64,000 nt of DNA, taken from assembly GCA_009926135.1 (NCBI GenBank), contig RFPL01000001.1, forward strand, positions 434,001-498,000. The letters are read 5' to 3'. The notes beneath the pieces are model-generated. The model had not been told where the DNA came from. It worked only from the letters and a program-made list of their open reading frames with translations, and ran no database searches. This DNA is from Sphingomonadaceae bacterium (GTDB lineage: Bacteria; Pseudomonadota; Alphaproteobacteria; Sphingomonadales; Sphingomonadaceae). The position numbers and the translations under genes are program-made. Positions 1 to 8,324 of the stretch are shown here, one piece after another. Within the stretch, counting starts at the first letter, position 1. Each line of letters begins with the position of its first letter.

Positions 1-754
1 ACAGCGAGGTCTGGTAAACGACTTTGCCCGGGGTGGTTGCCAGGTTCTCGCCCAGCCGGAAGGCCTGCGGATCGACGTGGGTTAGCTGCCCCTTTTTCAG
101 GTCGGCCAGCAGATGCTGCATGCCCTTGGCAAGGCTCTGCCCCTTGGTGGCGATGGCGCGCTCCAGCACTAGCGGGTTAGTGACCGGGAAGTGCGCCGGA
201 CTAAGCGCGTCCACCAGCGTGCGCGCGGCAAAGCGCAGTTGATCCTGCTGGTGCGGATCGACGCCTTCGACCTGCTCGGCCAGCGCCAGGACCTGCTCGG
301 CCAGCATCAGGTAAGTCTGATGGACAAGGGCAAAGAACGGCTGCTCGCGCCACTTGGGATCGGCAAAACGGCGGTCCTTGCGCGGCAGTTCGGGCGCTTC
401 GCCAGCCGGCTTGCCGTCAATCCCGTATTGGCCAAGCACGGTCTGCCACAGCGCCATGCCATCGGCCCACAGCTTCTGCTGCACTTCGGGCCGGGTCAGC
501 GGCAGGGCGCGGACCCAGCTTTCGTAGATGCCCAGCCAATTGCCGGGATCGGCCAGCGTGGCGGGGGCCTTGCCGGCCAGCGCCGCCGCCTGGTCCTGCG
601 CGAATTCGAGCCACAGCGCCTGCATCGTCTGCAGCGCCGCAGCCCATTCGCCCAGCTCACCCTGCCGGATCCCGGCCGGGACCAGCTGGTCCCACAGCTT
701 GAGCGGCTCGGCGAACATCGCGTCGAAGCTTTTGGTCAGATCGTCGTCGCGCAT
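1..754 (-). CDS. phaC: Class I poly(3-hydroxyalkanoate) synthase, N-terminal part
   Basis: PHA synthase polymerises 3-hydroxyacyl-CoA into storage polyester on cytoplasmic granules. About 251 N-terminal residues are visible and the gene continues beyond the left edge, so the lipase-box cysteine is not in view. The visible part matches the PhaC N-terminal domain: the segment WREQPFFALVHQTYLML near residue 135, then NPLVLERAIATKGQSL and LGENLATTPGKVVYQTSLY near the edge. ATG at 754 is preceded by GGGAA at good spacing; an in-frame ATG at 772 adds six residues and is the alternative. It is divergent from the aminotransferase gene, with a 115-bp intergenic region. Class I assignment rests on similarity of the N-domain. 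Confidence 0.88.
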   Translation of the reverse strand, partial: MRDDDLTKSFDAMFAEPLKLWDQLVPAGIRQGELGEWAAALQTMQALWLEFAQDQAAALAGKAPATLADPGNWLGIYESWVRALPLTRPEVQQKLWADGMALWQTVLGQYGIDGKPAGEAPELPRKDRRFADPKWREQPFFALVHQTYLMLAEQVLALAEQVEGVDPHQQDQLRFAARTLVDALSPAHFPVTNPLVLERAIATKGQSLAKGMQHLLADLKKGQLTHVDPQAFRLGENLATTPGKVVYQTSL

Positions 755-869
755 TGTGGTTTCCCGAGTCATCGGCTGACATCTTGCACCCTAACCGATT
801 TGCAGTCAGGGCTTAAGCGTCTTACAGACGAATTCGCGACAATTCCGCCGCATTCACAAAGTCGAGGTC

Positions 870-2069
870 ATGGAAGAAGAGTTCTACCGCATGAAGCGCC
901 TGCCGCCCTATGTCATTGCCGAAGTCAACGGCATGCGGGCAGAAGCGCGTGCCGCGGGCAAGGACATCATCGACCTTGGCATGGGCAACCCTGACCTGCC
1001 GCCGCCGGCCCACGTGATCGATAAGCTGTGCGAGGTTGCGCAGAAGGCTGACGCGCACGGTTATTCCGCCTCAAAGGGCATTCCCGGCATCCGCAAGGCT
1101 CAGGCCAATTATTACGCTCGCCGCTTCGGGGTAGAGGTCGATCCCGAGACCGAAGTGGTGATGACCATGGGCTCGAAGGAGGGCCTCGCCAGCCTCGCCA
1201 CCGCGATCACCGCGCCGGGCGACGTGGTGCTGGCACCCAACCCCAGCTACCCGATCCACACCTTTGGTTTCATCATTGCCGGGGCTACGATCCGCTCGGT
1301 CCCGACCACCCCGGACGAGCGCTATTGGGAGTCGCTCGAACGGGCGATGGCCTTCACCGTGCCGCGCCCGTCGATCCTGATCGTCAACTATCCCTCGAAC
1401 CCCACGGCTGAGACTGTCGACCTGGCGTTCTATGAGCGGCTGGTCGCCTGGGCGAAGGAAAACAAGGTCTGGATCCTGTCGGACCTGGCCTATTCCGAGC
1501 TTTATTACGACGGCAACCCGACCCCTTCGATCCTGCAGGTGCCTGGCGCCAAGGACGTGGCGATCGAGTTTACCTCGATGTCCAAGACTTTTTCCATGGC
1601 CGGCTGGCGAGTCGGCTTCGCGGTCGGCAACAAGCGGCTGATCGCCGCGCTGACCCGGGTGAAGAGCTACCTCGATTATGGAGCATTCACCCCGATCCAG
1701 GCGGCAGCCTGTGCAGCCCTTAACGGCCCGCAGGACATCGTCGAGATGAACCGGAACCTGTATCAGAAGCGCCGCGACGTGCTGGTCGAAAGCTTTGGCC
1801 GGGCCGGGTGGGAGATTCCCAGCCCCAAGGCCTCGATGTTCGCCTGGGCACCGCTACCGCCGGCGCTGAAAGACATGGGCAGCCTGGAATTTTCAAAGCA
1901 GCTGCTGACCCACGCCGAAGTCGCGGTTGCCCCGGGGGTCGGCTATGGCGAAGATGGCGAAGGCTATGTCCGGATCGCCATGGTGGAGAACGAGCAGCGG
2001 CTGCGCCAAGCCGCGCGCAATGTTCGCCGCTATCTGGCCAGCATGGGTGTGAACACCACCGCCGCCTGA
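870..2069 (+). CDS. alaC: AlaC-type glutamate-pyruvate aminotransferase (class I/II PLP enzyme)
   Basis: A 399-residue fold-type I aminotransferase that closely follows E. coli AlaC along its whole length, including MGNPD near residue 38, HGYSASKGIP, MGSKEGLA, NPSYPIH and NYPSNPTA. The pyridoxal-phosphate lysine is K239 in SMSKTFSMAGWRVGF. AlaC makes alanine from pyruvate and glutamate; the same family is often labelled LL-diaminopimelate aminotransferase, so the substrate is inferred. ATG 870 has GAGG very close upstream; ATG 891, with AAGAAGAG in front, is an alternative. A small dyad (818-830, CGTCT-TAC-AGACG) lies in the divergent region with phaC. Confidence 0.85.
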   Translation: MEEEFYRMKRLPPYVIAEVNGMRAEARAAGKDIIDLGMGNPDLPPPAHVIDKLCEVAQKADAHGYSASKGIPGIRKAQANYYARRFGVEVDPETEVVMTMGSKEGLASLATAITAPGDVVLAPNPSYPIHTFGFIIAGATIRSVPTTPDERYWESLERAMAFTVPRPSILIVNYPSNPTAETVDLAFYERLVAWAKENKVWILSDLAYSELYYDGNPTPSILQVPGAKDVAIEFTSMSKTFSMAGWRVGFAVGNKRLIAALTRVKSYLDYGAFTPIQAAACAALNGPQDIVEMNRNLYQKRRDVLVESFGRAGWEIPSPKASMFAWAPLPPALKDMGSLEFSKQLLTHAEVAVAPGVGYGEDGEGYVRIAMVENEQRLRQAARNVRRYLASMGVNTTAA

Positions 2070-2115
2070 TAACGACACCGCAATCGATATAATCGAGCTT
2101 GCAGCACTGGTCGCA

Positions 2116-2925
2116 GTGCTGTCAGTTTACGCCAAGGGTTTGTTTCGGGAGCAACTCTTGCGTCAGTTCCAGTGGTTTGCGGCGGGACCGGTCCCGGACG
2201 GTTGCGACCTGCGCCGGCTGGGCTGGACCCTCGTGGAACCTGCAATCGAGCCGCCTCAGGCTGAAGCCCCGCCGCTGATCGCCATGCCGCACCGCGCCGT
2301 GGTGAGCGATTGGGTCATGCTGGTAGGTGCCAGCGCCAAACGCCGCCGCCGGGTGCTGGCGGTCGGGGTGGAGGATGGATCGGAGCGGGCCCGGTTGCTG
2401 CGCATGGGGTTTGGCGACGCGATCGGCGGGACGCTGGACCTTGAGGAGATCGAAAGCCGCGCGCTGCGGATTGACGAGGCGATGCGCTCGCTCCCGCGCG
2501 ATCGCTTGCTTGGGCCGCTCAAGCTCGACCTGCTGGTGCGGGATGCCTTCATTGCCGGGCGCGGGGCCGGGCTTCACCCCCGCGAATTCCTGCTGCTGTG
2601 GCGGCTGGCCGAAGAGCCGGGGATCCCGGTGCCGGCAAGCGAGCTGCGCAGCGACGTCTGGCGGATGGCCTTCCGGCCGGAGACCAACAGCCTCGCAGTC
2701 CATGTCAGCCGTCTGCGCGCCAAGCTGCGCACTGCCGGCCTCGACGGGCTGGTGGAAACCGCCGCCGATGGTGCCTATCGCCTCGCCGAGGAAATGCTCC
2801 GCCCCGCGCTGCCGCTGTCCGATGACTACCTGGGTGTAACAAATGGGGGGCTGGACGCGCACCTGCGTTTGGGCAAGGAAGCGCCAAAGACCAAACAGCA
2901 GGACAAAGAGCAATGCGCGAGCTGA
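2116..2925 (+). CDS. Winged-helix (OmpR/PhoB-type) DNA-binding protein without receiver phosphosite
   Basis: A 269-residue protein. Residues about 145-235 look like an OmpR/PhoB winged helix: LHPREFLLLWRLAEEPG (alpha1), then LRSDVWRMAF and the recognition-helix motif NSLAVHVSRLRAKL. The N-terminal half has a sheet-like segment (VVSDWVMLVGASAKRRR) but no recognisable receiver aspartate pocket, so it is probably not phosphorylation controlled. The start is uncertain: GTG 2116 lies inside a perfect 8-bp stem-loop (2102-2121) and has no obvious Shine-Dalgarno sequence; TTG 2140 is another possibility. Its last 13 bp overlap the crotonase gene, so the two are probably cotranscribed. The target is unknown. 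Confidence 0.65.
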   Translation: MLSVYAKGLFREQLLRQFQWFAAGPVPDGCDLRRLGWTLVEPAIEPPQAEAPPLIAMPHRAVVSDWVMLVGASAKRRRRVLAVGVEDGSERARLLRMGFGDAIGGTLDLEEIESRALRIDEAMRSLPRDRLLGPLKLDLLVRDAFIAGRGAGLHPREFLLLWRLAEEPGIPVPASELRSDVWRMAFRPETNSLAVHVSRLRAKLRTAGLDGLVETAADGAYRLAEEMLRPALPLSDDYLGVTNGGLDAHLRLGKEAPKTKQQDKEQCAS

Positions 2926-3722
2926 AGCCTAACGATCGTGTCAGCATTACGATGGATGCCGATGGCGTCGCTCAGGTCCGGATGATCCGGACCGACAAGA
3001 TGAACGCGCTCGATCCGACCATGTTCGATACCCTCCTGGAAGCCGGCGAAGTGCTCTATGCCACCCCGGGCCTACGCGCCGTGGTGCTGGCGGGTGAGGG
3101 GCGCAGCTTCTGCGCCGGGCTCGACCTGACCTCGATGGCCCAGACCGACCGCCACGATGCCGTGCCGCTGACCGAGCGGACCCACGGCAACGCCAACCGC
3201 CCGCAGCAGGTGGCAATGCAGTGGCGCAAGCTGCCCGTGCCGGTTATCGCGGCAGTTCACGGGGTCTGCTTCGGCGGCGGGCTGCAGGTCGCCAGCGGGG
3301 CGGACATCCGCGTGATCGACCCGACCGCCCGCCTGGCGGTGATGGAAATGAAGTGGGGGCTGGTGCCCGACATGGCCGGCTATGCGCTGTGGAAGGGCAT
3401 GGTCCGTGACGACGTGCTGCGCGAACTGACCTATACCAACCGCGAGTTCACTGGCGAACAGGCCGGCGAATACGGCTTTGCCACGATCGTCGATCCCAAC
3501 CCGGTGGCACGCGCCACGGCCATCGCGGCCGAGATCGCCAATCGCAACCCGCATGCCCAGCGTGCTGCCAAGCGGTTGTTCAACCGCTATCTCGAAAGCT
3601 CAACCGACGAAATCCTGATGGCCGAGAGCGTTGAGCAGCACGCGCTGATCGGCAGCCGCAACCAGATCGAGGCGGTGCGCAGCCAGATGGAAAAGCGCAA
3701 AGGCGAATTCGTCGATCCCTGA
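2913..3722 (+). CDS. Crotonase-family enoyl-CoA hydratase/isomerase
   Basis: A 269-residue crotonase-fold enzyme acting on acyl-CoA thioesters. The oxyanion-hole segments are GRSFCAGLDL (about residue 65) and HGVCFGGGLQVASGADI (about 113). The acidic residues in VMEMKWGLVPDMAG have the Glu-x7-Asp spacing seen in dienoyl-CoA isomerase-type members, so double-bond isomerisation is as likely as hydration; this is inference. ATG 2913 lies inside the end of the upstream regulator gene, with AAAGAG before it. A typical annotation would be crotonase/enoyl-CoA hydratase family protein. Confidence 0.85.
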   Translation: MRELKPNDRVSITMDADGVAQVRMIRTDKMNALDPTMFDTLLEAGEVLYATPGLRAVVLAGEGRSFCAGLDLTSMAQTDRHDAVPLTERTHGNANRPQQVAMQWRKLPVPVIAAVHGVCFGGGLQVASGADIRVIDPTARLAVMEMKWGLVPDMAGYALWKGMVRDDVLRELTYTNREFTGEQAGEYGFATIVDPNPVARATAIAAEIANRNPHAQRAAKRLFNRYLESSTDEILMAESVEQHALIGSRNQIEAVRSQMEKRKGEFVDP

Positions 3723-3867
3723 CGCGTCCAGCATTGTGGCGAAGGTGCCACAGCCATCGATGAACCAGCATAGGCCCGTATTGTAGAACCGCATAGGTAT
3801 GCGTATCTGGCGCCCGACAGGCGGCGCCCCCCTTGCCGTACTGTCAGTTCACAGGGAGTGGATTTCC

Positions 3868-6594
3868 ATGAAGACTTTCCGCCGCTCGTTCGGCCGTACC
3901 TTGCTGCGCACTTCGGCGCTGGGCGTTTCGCTCGCCATCGTTGCTTCGGCTGCCCCCGCCTTCGCGCGGGACGCTCCGCAGGCCGATGAAGCCGTCGATG
4001 GCGACGAAATCATCGTCACCGCGACCCGTCGCAGCGAAGCGCTGTCGGACGTGCCAATCGCCGTTTCGGCAGTCAGCGGCGAAACCCTCGCCAAGACCGG
4101 TGCCACCGATGTGCGCCAGCTCAACCAGGTTGCCCCCTCGCTGCTCGTTTCGGGCGCCACCAGCGAAGTCAACTTCACCGCGCGTATTCGCGGCATCGGC
4201 ACGGTTGGTGAAAACGCCGGCCTCGAAAGCTCGGTCGGCCTGTTCATCGATGGCGTCTATCGCAGCCGTACCGGCGTCGGCCTGTCCGAACTGGGCGAGA
4301 TCGAGCGCGTTGAAGTGCTGCGCGGGCCCCAGGGCACGCTGTTCGGCCGCAACTCTACCGCTGGCCTTATCAACATCGTGACCAAGGGTCCGAGCTTGTC
4401 GGATGGCTTCTCGGGCAATGCTTCGGCCACTTATGGCAACTACAACTTCTGGCGCCTTGACGGTGCGGTCAACGTGCCGCTCAGCGCGACCGCCGCGGCC
4501 CGGATCGATGCCGTGTGGCAGAAGCGCGACGGCTTCATCGAGAACGCCACCCCGGGTGAGCCCGACATCAACGACCGCGACCGCTGGCTGGTCCGCGGCC
4601 AGTTCGCCTGGGAGCCGACCGACGACATCAAGCTGCGGCTGATTGCCGACTATTCCAAGAAGGCCGAAAACTGCTGCGGCGGGATCCTGCTGAATCCGGT
4701 CCGCAACCTGTCGCGCGGGGCCGATGGCTTCCCGGTGGCCAGCGCCAACACGCTGCTGCCGCTGCTGCAGGCCTTTGGCGCCAACTTCCAGGTCGCGCCG
4801 GCCAATGAAAGCTTCGTCCGTCGTCAGTCGACCACCCCGGGCGTGACCTATCGCACCGACAGCAAGGACTGGGGCGTTTCGGGTGAACTGACCTGGGATC
4901 TGGGCGGCGCCACGCTGTCTTCGATCACGGCCTATCGTGATTACCTCAACCAACAGGGCCAGGACGGCGATTTCCAGGCCATGGACATCCTGAAGCGCTT
5001 CGATCTCGATCGTCACTTCAAGCTGTTCACCCAAGAAGTCCGCCTGCAGGGCGAAGCGCTTGACGGTCGGCTCGACTGGCTGGTTGGCGGCTACTATGCC
5101 AACGAAAAGCTCTTCGTCGATGACGATATCGTCTACGGCAACGACTTCGAGCGTTATGCCAACTGCCTGGCCGCATCGGCCATCTCGGCAGCCAACGTCA
5201 ATCCGGCCTCGGCCACCTGCTCGAACCTGCCGACCACGATCTTCCCGGGCTTCCAGGGCCTGGCGGCGGCAACCGGCTCGGCCCGCCTCAACGGCACCGG
5301 CAACAATGGCTCCAGCTTCGATCAGCGCAGCAACAACTGGGCGCTGTTCACCCACAACACCTTCGATATCGTCGAAGACAAGCTGATGCTTACGGTTGGT
5401 GCGCGCTACACCCACGAAAGCAAGACGCTGGCGGCCAACGCCAACTTCACCAACACGCTGTGCCCGGCGATCCTCAATACGCCGCTCCAGTCGCTGGCCT
5501 CGCTGGCCTGCGTCATCAACGGTTCGGCACCTTCGTTCGCGCGCGGCGCCACCGGCACCGAGTTCAGTGAAGGCCAGTGGACCGGCACTGCCGTGCTCAG
5601 CTTCAAGCCGATCGATGACCTAATGGTCTATGCCTCGGCGTCGAAGGGCTACAAGGCTGGTGGTTTCAATCTGGACTTCTCGGCACTCGACCGCACCTGC
5701 AACACCACCTTCGATGCAGGCTGTGCCGCGCGCCTGGCCCGTCCGGCCTTCACGCCGGGCAACGGGCGTCCGGAAGCGACCGACCTGCAGTTCGCCAGCG
5801 AGAAGGTCGATGCCTTCGAAGTGGGCTTCAAGTACGATGGCGACGGGATCGACGTGAACTTCGCGGCGTTCTACCAGCGCTATTCGAACTATCAGCTCAA
5901 CACCTTCAACGGGGTAAACTTCGAAGTCACCAACATCCAGGCCTGCAAGGACAGCCTGGGCGGAACCGACAAGGATGGCTCTGCCGTCACCGGGACCTGC
6001 GCAGCGGATCGCCTGAAGCCGGGCGTGACCTCGAAGGGCTTCGAGCTGGAGGCCTTCCTGCGTCCGGCCCGTCACTTCACGGTCAATGCCGGCCTGACCT
6101 ATGTCGACACCAAGTATGCCAGCGATCTGGTCGGCACGGGCGGTCGTCCGCTGTCGCCGGTGCTGTTCCAGCTGCCGGGCAACGCCATGTCGAACGCCCC
6201 GCAGTATGTCGTGACCGCGGGCCTCAGCTGGACCCCGCCGGTTGGCGACAATGGCATGAGCGCGCTGTTCTACATCGACAGCCGACTGCAGAGCGACACC
6301 AACACCGGCTCTGACCTTGACCTTGAAAAGGTCCAGGACAGCTTCGCCACAGTCAACGCCCGCGTTGGCCTGTTCGGCGCGGACCGCAAGTGGGGCATCG
6401 AGCTGTGGGCGCAGAACCTGTTCAACAAGCGCTTCTTCCAGATCGGTGCGGACATGCCGCTGCAGGGCGGCGGGACCTTCCGTTCGACCGCCTCGCCGGC
6501 CTCGACCGGTCTGGCCGGTACTGCCAACCAGCTGTTCGTGGGCTTCCCCGGCGAACCGCGCACCTTCGGCGTGACGCTGCGCGGCAAGTTCTGA
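3868..6594 (+). CDS. TonB-dependent outer-membrane receptor
   Basis: A 908-residue receptor. The signal peptide (MKTFRRSFGRTLLRTSALG, then SLAIVASAAPAFA) ends near residue 33, followed by a TonB-box-like EIIVTATRR and a plug domain with DVPIAVSAVSGE, RIRGIGT and the conserved RVEVLRGPQGTLFGRNSTAG. The rest is a long beta-barrel ending in the terminal-Phe signature (GVTLRGKF). ATG 3868 is chosen because GGAG lies 9 nt upstream and the signal peptide starts there. The size class (over 900 residues, Caulobacter/Sphingomonas type) is usually linked to plant-derived or complex organic substrates rather than siderophores, but the ligand cannot be read from sequence. A rho-independent terminator follows at 6625. 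Confidence 0.92.
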   Translation: MKTFRRSFGRTLLRTSALGVSLAIVASAAPAFARDAPQADEAVDGDEIIVTATRRSEALSDVPIAVSAVSGETLAKTGATDVRQLNQVAPSLLVSGATSEVNFTARIRGIGTVGENAGLESSVGLFIDGVYRSRTGVGLSELGEIERVEVLRGPQGTLFGRNSTAGLINIVTKGPSLSDGFSGNASATYGNYNFWRLDGAVNVPLSATAAARIDAVWQKRDGFIENATPGEPDINDRDRWLVRGQFAWEPTDDIKLRLIADYSKKAENCCGGILLNPVRNLSRGADGFPVASANTLLPLLQAFGANFQVAPANESFVRRQSTTPGVTYRTDSKDWGVSGELTWDLGGATLSSITAYRDYLNQQGQDGDFQAMDILKRFDLDRHFKLFTQEVRLQGEALDGRLDWLVGGYYANEKLFVDDDIVYGNDFERYANCLAASAISAANVNPASATCSNLPTTIFPGFQGLAAATGSARLNGTGNNGSSFDQRSNNWALFTHNTFDIVEDKLMLTVGARYTHESKTLAANANFTNTLCPAILNTPLQSLASLACVINGSAPSFARGATGTEFSEGQWTGTAVLSFKPIDDLMVYASASKGYKAGGFNLDFSALDRTCNTTFDAGCAARLARPAFTPGNGRPEATDLQFASEKVDAFEVGFKYDGDGIDVNFAAFYQRYSNYQLNTFNGVNFEVTNIQACKDSLGGTDKDGSAVTGTCAADRLKPGVTSKGFELEAFLRPARHFTVNAGLTYVDTKYASDLVGTGGRPLSPVLFQLPGNAMSNAPQYVVTAGLSWTPPVGDNGMSALFYIDSRLQSDTNTGSDLDLEKVQDSFATVNARVGLFGADRKWGIELWAQNLFNKRFFQIGADMPLQGGGTFRSTASPASTGLAGTANQLFVGFPGEPRTFGVTLRGKF

Positions 6595-6624
6595 CGCATC
6601 ACAGCGAACGACACGGCATCAAGG

Positions 6625-6654
6625 GGCCTCTCCGGGAAACCGGGGAGGCCTTTT
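6625..6654 (+). terminator. Rho-independent terminator after the first TonB receptor gene
   Basis: GGCCTCTCCGG pairs with CCGGGGAGGCC (one G-U pair) around a short A-rich loop, followed at once by TTTT. It begins 30 bp after the receptor stop codon and 31 bp before the RNB ribonuclease gene, separating the two transcription units. Confidence 0.85.
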
Positions 6655-6684
6655 GCTTTGCCTGGTGAACGCGGCTAGCCTGCC

Positions 6685-8073
6685 ATGATGCGAATATTGC
6701 GCGATCCCGATTGCCTCCTGGCCGAGGGCCTGGCCACCCTGCGCACCCAGTTCCAGGTGCCCGCCAGCTTTCCCGCCCCGGTCCTGGCGGCGGCTGGGGC
6801 GGCCGCGCAGCGCGCGCCGACTGACCACGTCGATTGGACCGAGCGACCCTTCGTAACGCTTGATCCGGCTGACTCAACCGACCTTGACCAGGCCTTCGCG
6901 ATCGAGGCGGCGGGGGCGGACTGGCTGCTGCACTATGCCATTGCCGATGTCGGCTGGTTCGTCGCGCCGGGCGACGCGCTTGATGCCGAGGCCTGGGTGC
7001 GCGGGGTCACGACGTACCTGCCGGGCGGCAAGGCCGGGCTCTATCCGCCGGTCCTGGCCGAAGGCGCGGCGAGCCTGCTGCCCGATGGTCCGCGCCCCGC
7101 CGTGGTCTTCACCGTCCGGGTCGATCCCGATGGCGAGACCGTGCTGGACGGCGTGACCCGCGCGGTAATCCGCAGCCGCGCCAAGCTGGCCTATGAGACC
7201 GTGCGCGATGCCGACCTGCCGCCCGGTTTCCTTGCAATTGCTGATCGGATCGAACTGGCCGAGGCCCGGCGCGGGGCGGCCCGGGTCGATCCACCCGAGC
7301 AGCAGGTCGAACGGGGCAGCGATGGCAAGTTTGCGCTCCGGTTCCGACCGCTGCTCCCGTCTGAAACGCGCAATGCCGCGCTTTCGCTGGCCTGTAACCT
7401 GGCGGTTGCGAAGCTGCTGCTGGAGCACCAGACCGGGCTGTTCCGCGTGATGGCCGGGCCCGACCCGCGCTCCGAGGCGCGGCTGCGCCAGACCGCTCGG
7501 GCCTTTGGTCTGACCTGGCCGGATGCTGCGCCGTTGGCCCAGTTTGAAAAGCTGCTCGATCCCGCCGATCCGCGCCACGCGGCCTTCATGCTGGCAGTGC
7601 GCCGGGCTGGGCAGGGGGCAAGCTATGCGCCCTATGCGCCAGGCAATCCGCCCTGGCATGCGGCCATTGCCGCGCCCTATGCCCATGCCACGGCCCCGCT
7701 GCGGCGGCTGGCTGATCGCTATGTGATCGAGGCAGCGCTGGCCCTCGCCAATGGTCGCGCCCTGCCCGATGCCATCAGCGCTGCCTTCCCGCTGCTCCCC
7801 GTCGCGATGCAGCGCGGCGATGCCCGCGCCGGTCAGGTCGAACGCGCGGTGGTCGATCTCGCCGAGACCGCAATCCTGGCAGGCCGCGAGGGCGAGCTGT
7901 TCGATGCCGTGGTCACCGATCTTGGCGAGCAAGGTGCACGGATCCAGCTCTGCGACCTGCCGGTCGTCGCTCGCACCACCGCGCATGGCGTGGTTCCAGG
8001 CGATCGGTTGCGAGTCAAACTGGAGAGCGCCGACCCCGAGACCCGCCGCCTGGCATTCCAGCGCGTGCAATAA
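6685..8073 (+). CDS. Short RNB-domain (RNase II/R family) exoribonuclease
   Basis: A 462-residue RNB-domain protein. The metal-binding signature is TLDPADSTDLDQAFAIE near residue 58 and the second conserved block is HATAPLRRLADRY near residue 335, corresponding to the Pro-x-Arg-Arg segment of RNase II. It lacks the cold-shock domains that precede RNB in RNase II and RNase R, and has only a short C-terminal beta-rich segment, so it belongs to the short subfamily of unclear RNA preference. The fourth acidic position of the canonical D-x5-D-x-D-D cluster is Gln here. It stands alone between a terminator and the tRNA pair. Activity is likely but not proven by sequence. Confidence 0.82.
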   Translation: MMRILRDPDCLLAEGLATLRTQFQVPASFPAPVLAAAGAAAQRAPTDHVDWTERPFVTLDPADSTDLDQAFAIEAAGADWLLHYAIADVGWFVAPGDALDAEAWVRGVTTYLPGGKAGLYPPVLAEGAASLLPDGPRPAVVFTVRVDPDGETVLDGVTRAVIRSRAKLAYETVRDADLPPGFLAIADRIELAEARRGAARVDPPEQQVERGSDGKFALRFRPLLPSETRNAALSLACNLAVAKLLLEHQTGLFRVMAGPDPRSEARLRQTARAFGLTWPDAAPLAQFEKLLDPADPRHAAFMLAVRRAGQGASYAPYAPGNPPWHAAIAAPYAHATAPLRRLADRYVIEAALALANGRALPDAISAAFPLLPVAMQRGDARAGQVERAVVDLAETAILAGREGELFDAVVTDLGEQGARIQLCDLPVVARTTAHGVVPGDRLRVKLESADPETRRLAFQRVQ

Positions 8074-8156
8074 ACCGCCGCCGATGAATCGGTTGCACTG
8101 CTCCGCCCGCTCGGCTAGTGGCGCGGCTCCCGGAGGGTTCGCCCAAGGGGATGGAT

Positions 8157-8230
8157 GGCCCGATGGCGGAGTGGTTACGCACCGGACTGCAAATCCGTTT
8201 ACGCCGGTTCGATTCCGGCTCGGGCCTCCA
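8157..8230 (+). tRNA. tRNA-Cys (anticodon GCA)
   Basis: A 74-nt cloverleaf with encoded CCA. The acceptor stem GGCCCGA (8157-8163) pairs with TCGGGCC (8220-8226); the T arm has TTCGATT between GCCGG and CCGGC; the anticodon loop CTGCAAA puts GCA at 8189-8191, which reads Cys codons. The anticodon stem has one non-Watson-Crick closing pair. It lies 18 bp upstream of tRNA-Thr and may share its transcript. Confidence 0.95.
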
Positions 8231-8248
8231 CACACCACAAGGTGCAGC

Positions 8249-8324
8249 GCCGCTTTAGCTCAGTTGGTAGAGCACATCATTCGTAATGATGGGGTCACGT
8301 GTTCGAGTCACGTAAGCGGCACCA
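8249..8324 (+). tRNA. tRNA-Thr (anticodon CGT)
   Basis: A 76-nt cloverleaf with encoded CCA. The acceptor stem GCCGCTT (8249-8255) pairs with AAGCGGC (8314-8320). The anticodon stem CATCA/TGATG encloses TTCGTAA, giving CGT for the Thr codon ACG. The T arm is CGTGTTCGAGTCACG. The only start codon available to the downstream TonB receptor reading frame (GTG 8299) lies in this T arm, so the two genes overlap by 26 bp. Confidence 0.95.

Noticed and set aside
2102..2121. Stem-loop CAGCACTG/CAGTGCTG as terminator of the aminotransferase gene
   Set aside because: Perfect 8-bp stem but no T-tract, and it overlaps the likely start of the next gene; role undecided.
2122..2913. Long minus-strand frame opposite the winged-helix gene
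   Set aside because: Antisense shadow of a GC-rich gene; its translation has no family features, while the plus frame encodes a recognisable winged helix.
3844..5415. 523-codon minus-strand frame opposite the first TonB receptor
   Set aside because: Mirror of GC-rich codon bias; the plus frame has signal peptide, plug and barrel motifs.
6874..8238. 454-codon minus-strand frame opposite the RNB gene
   Set aside because: Antisense shadow that also crosses the tRNA-Cys gene.
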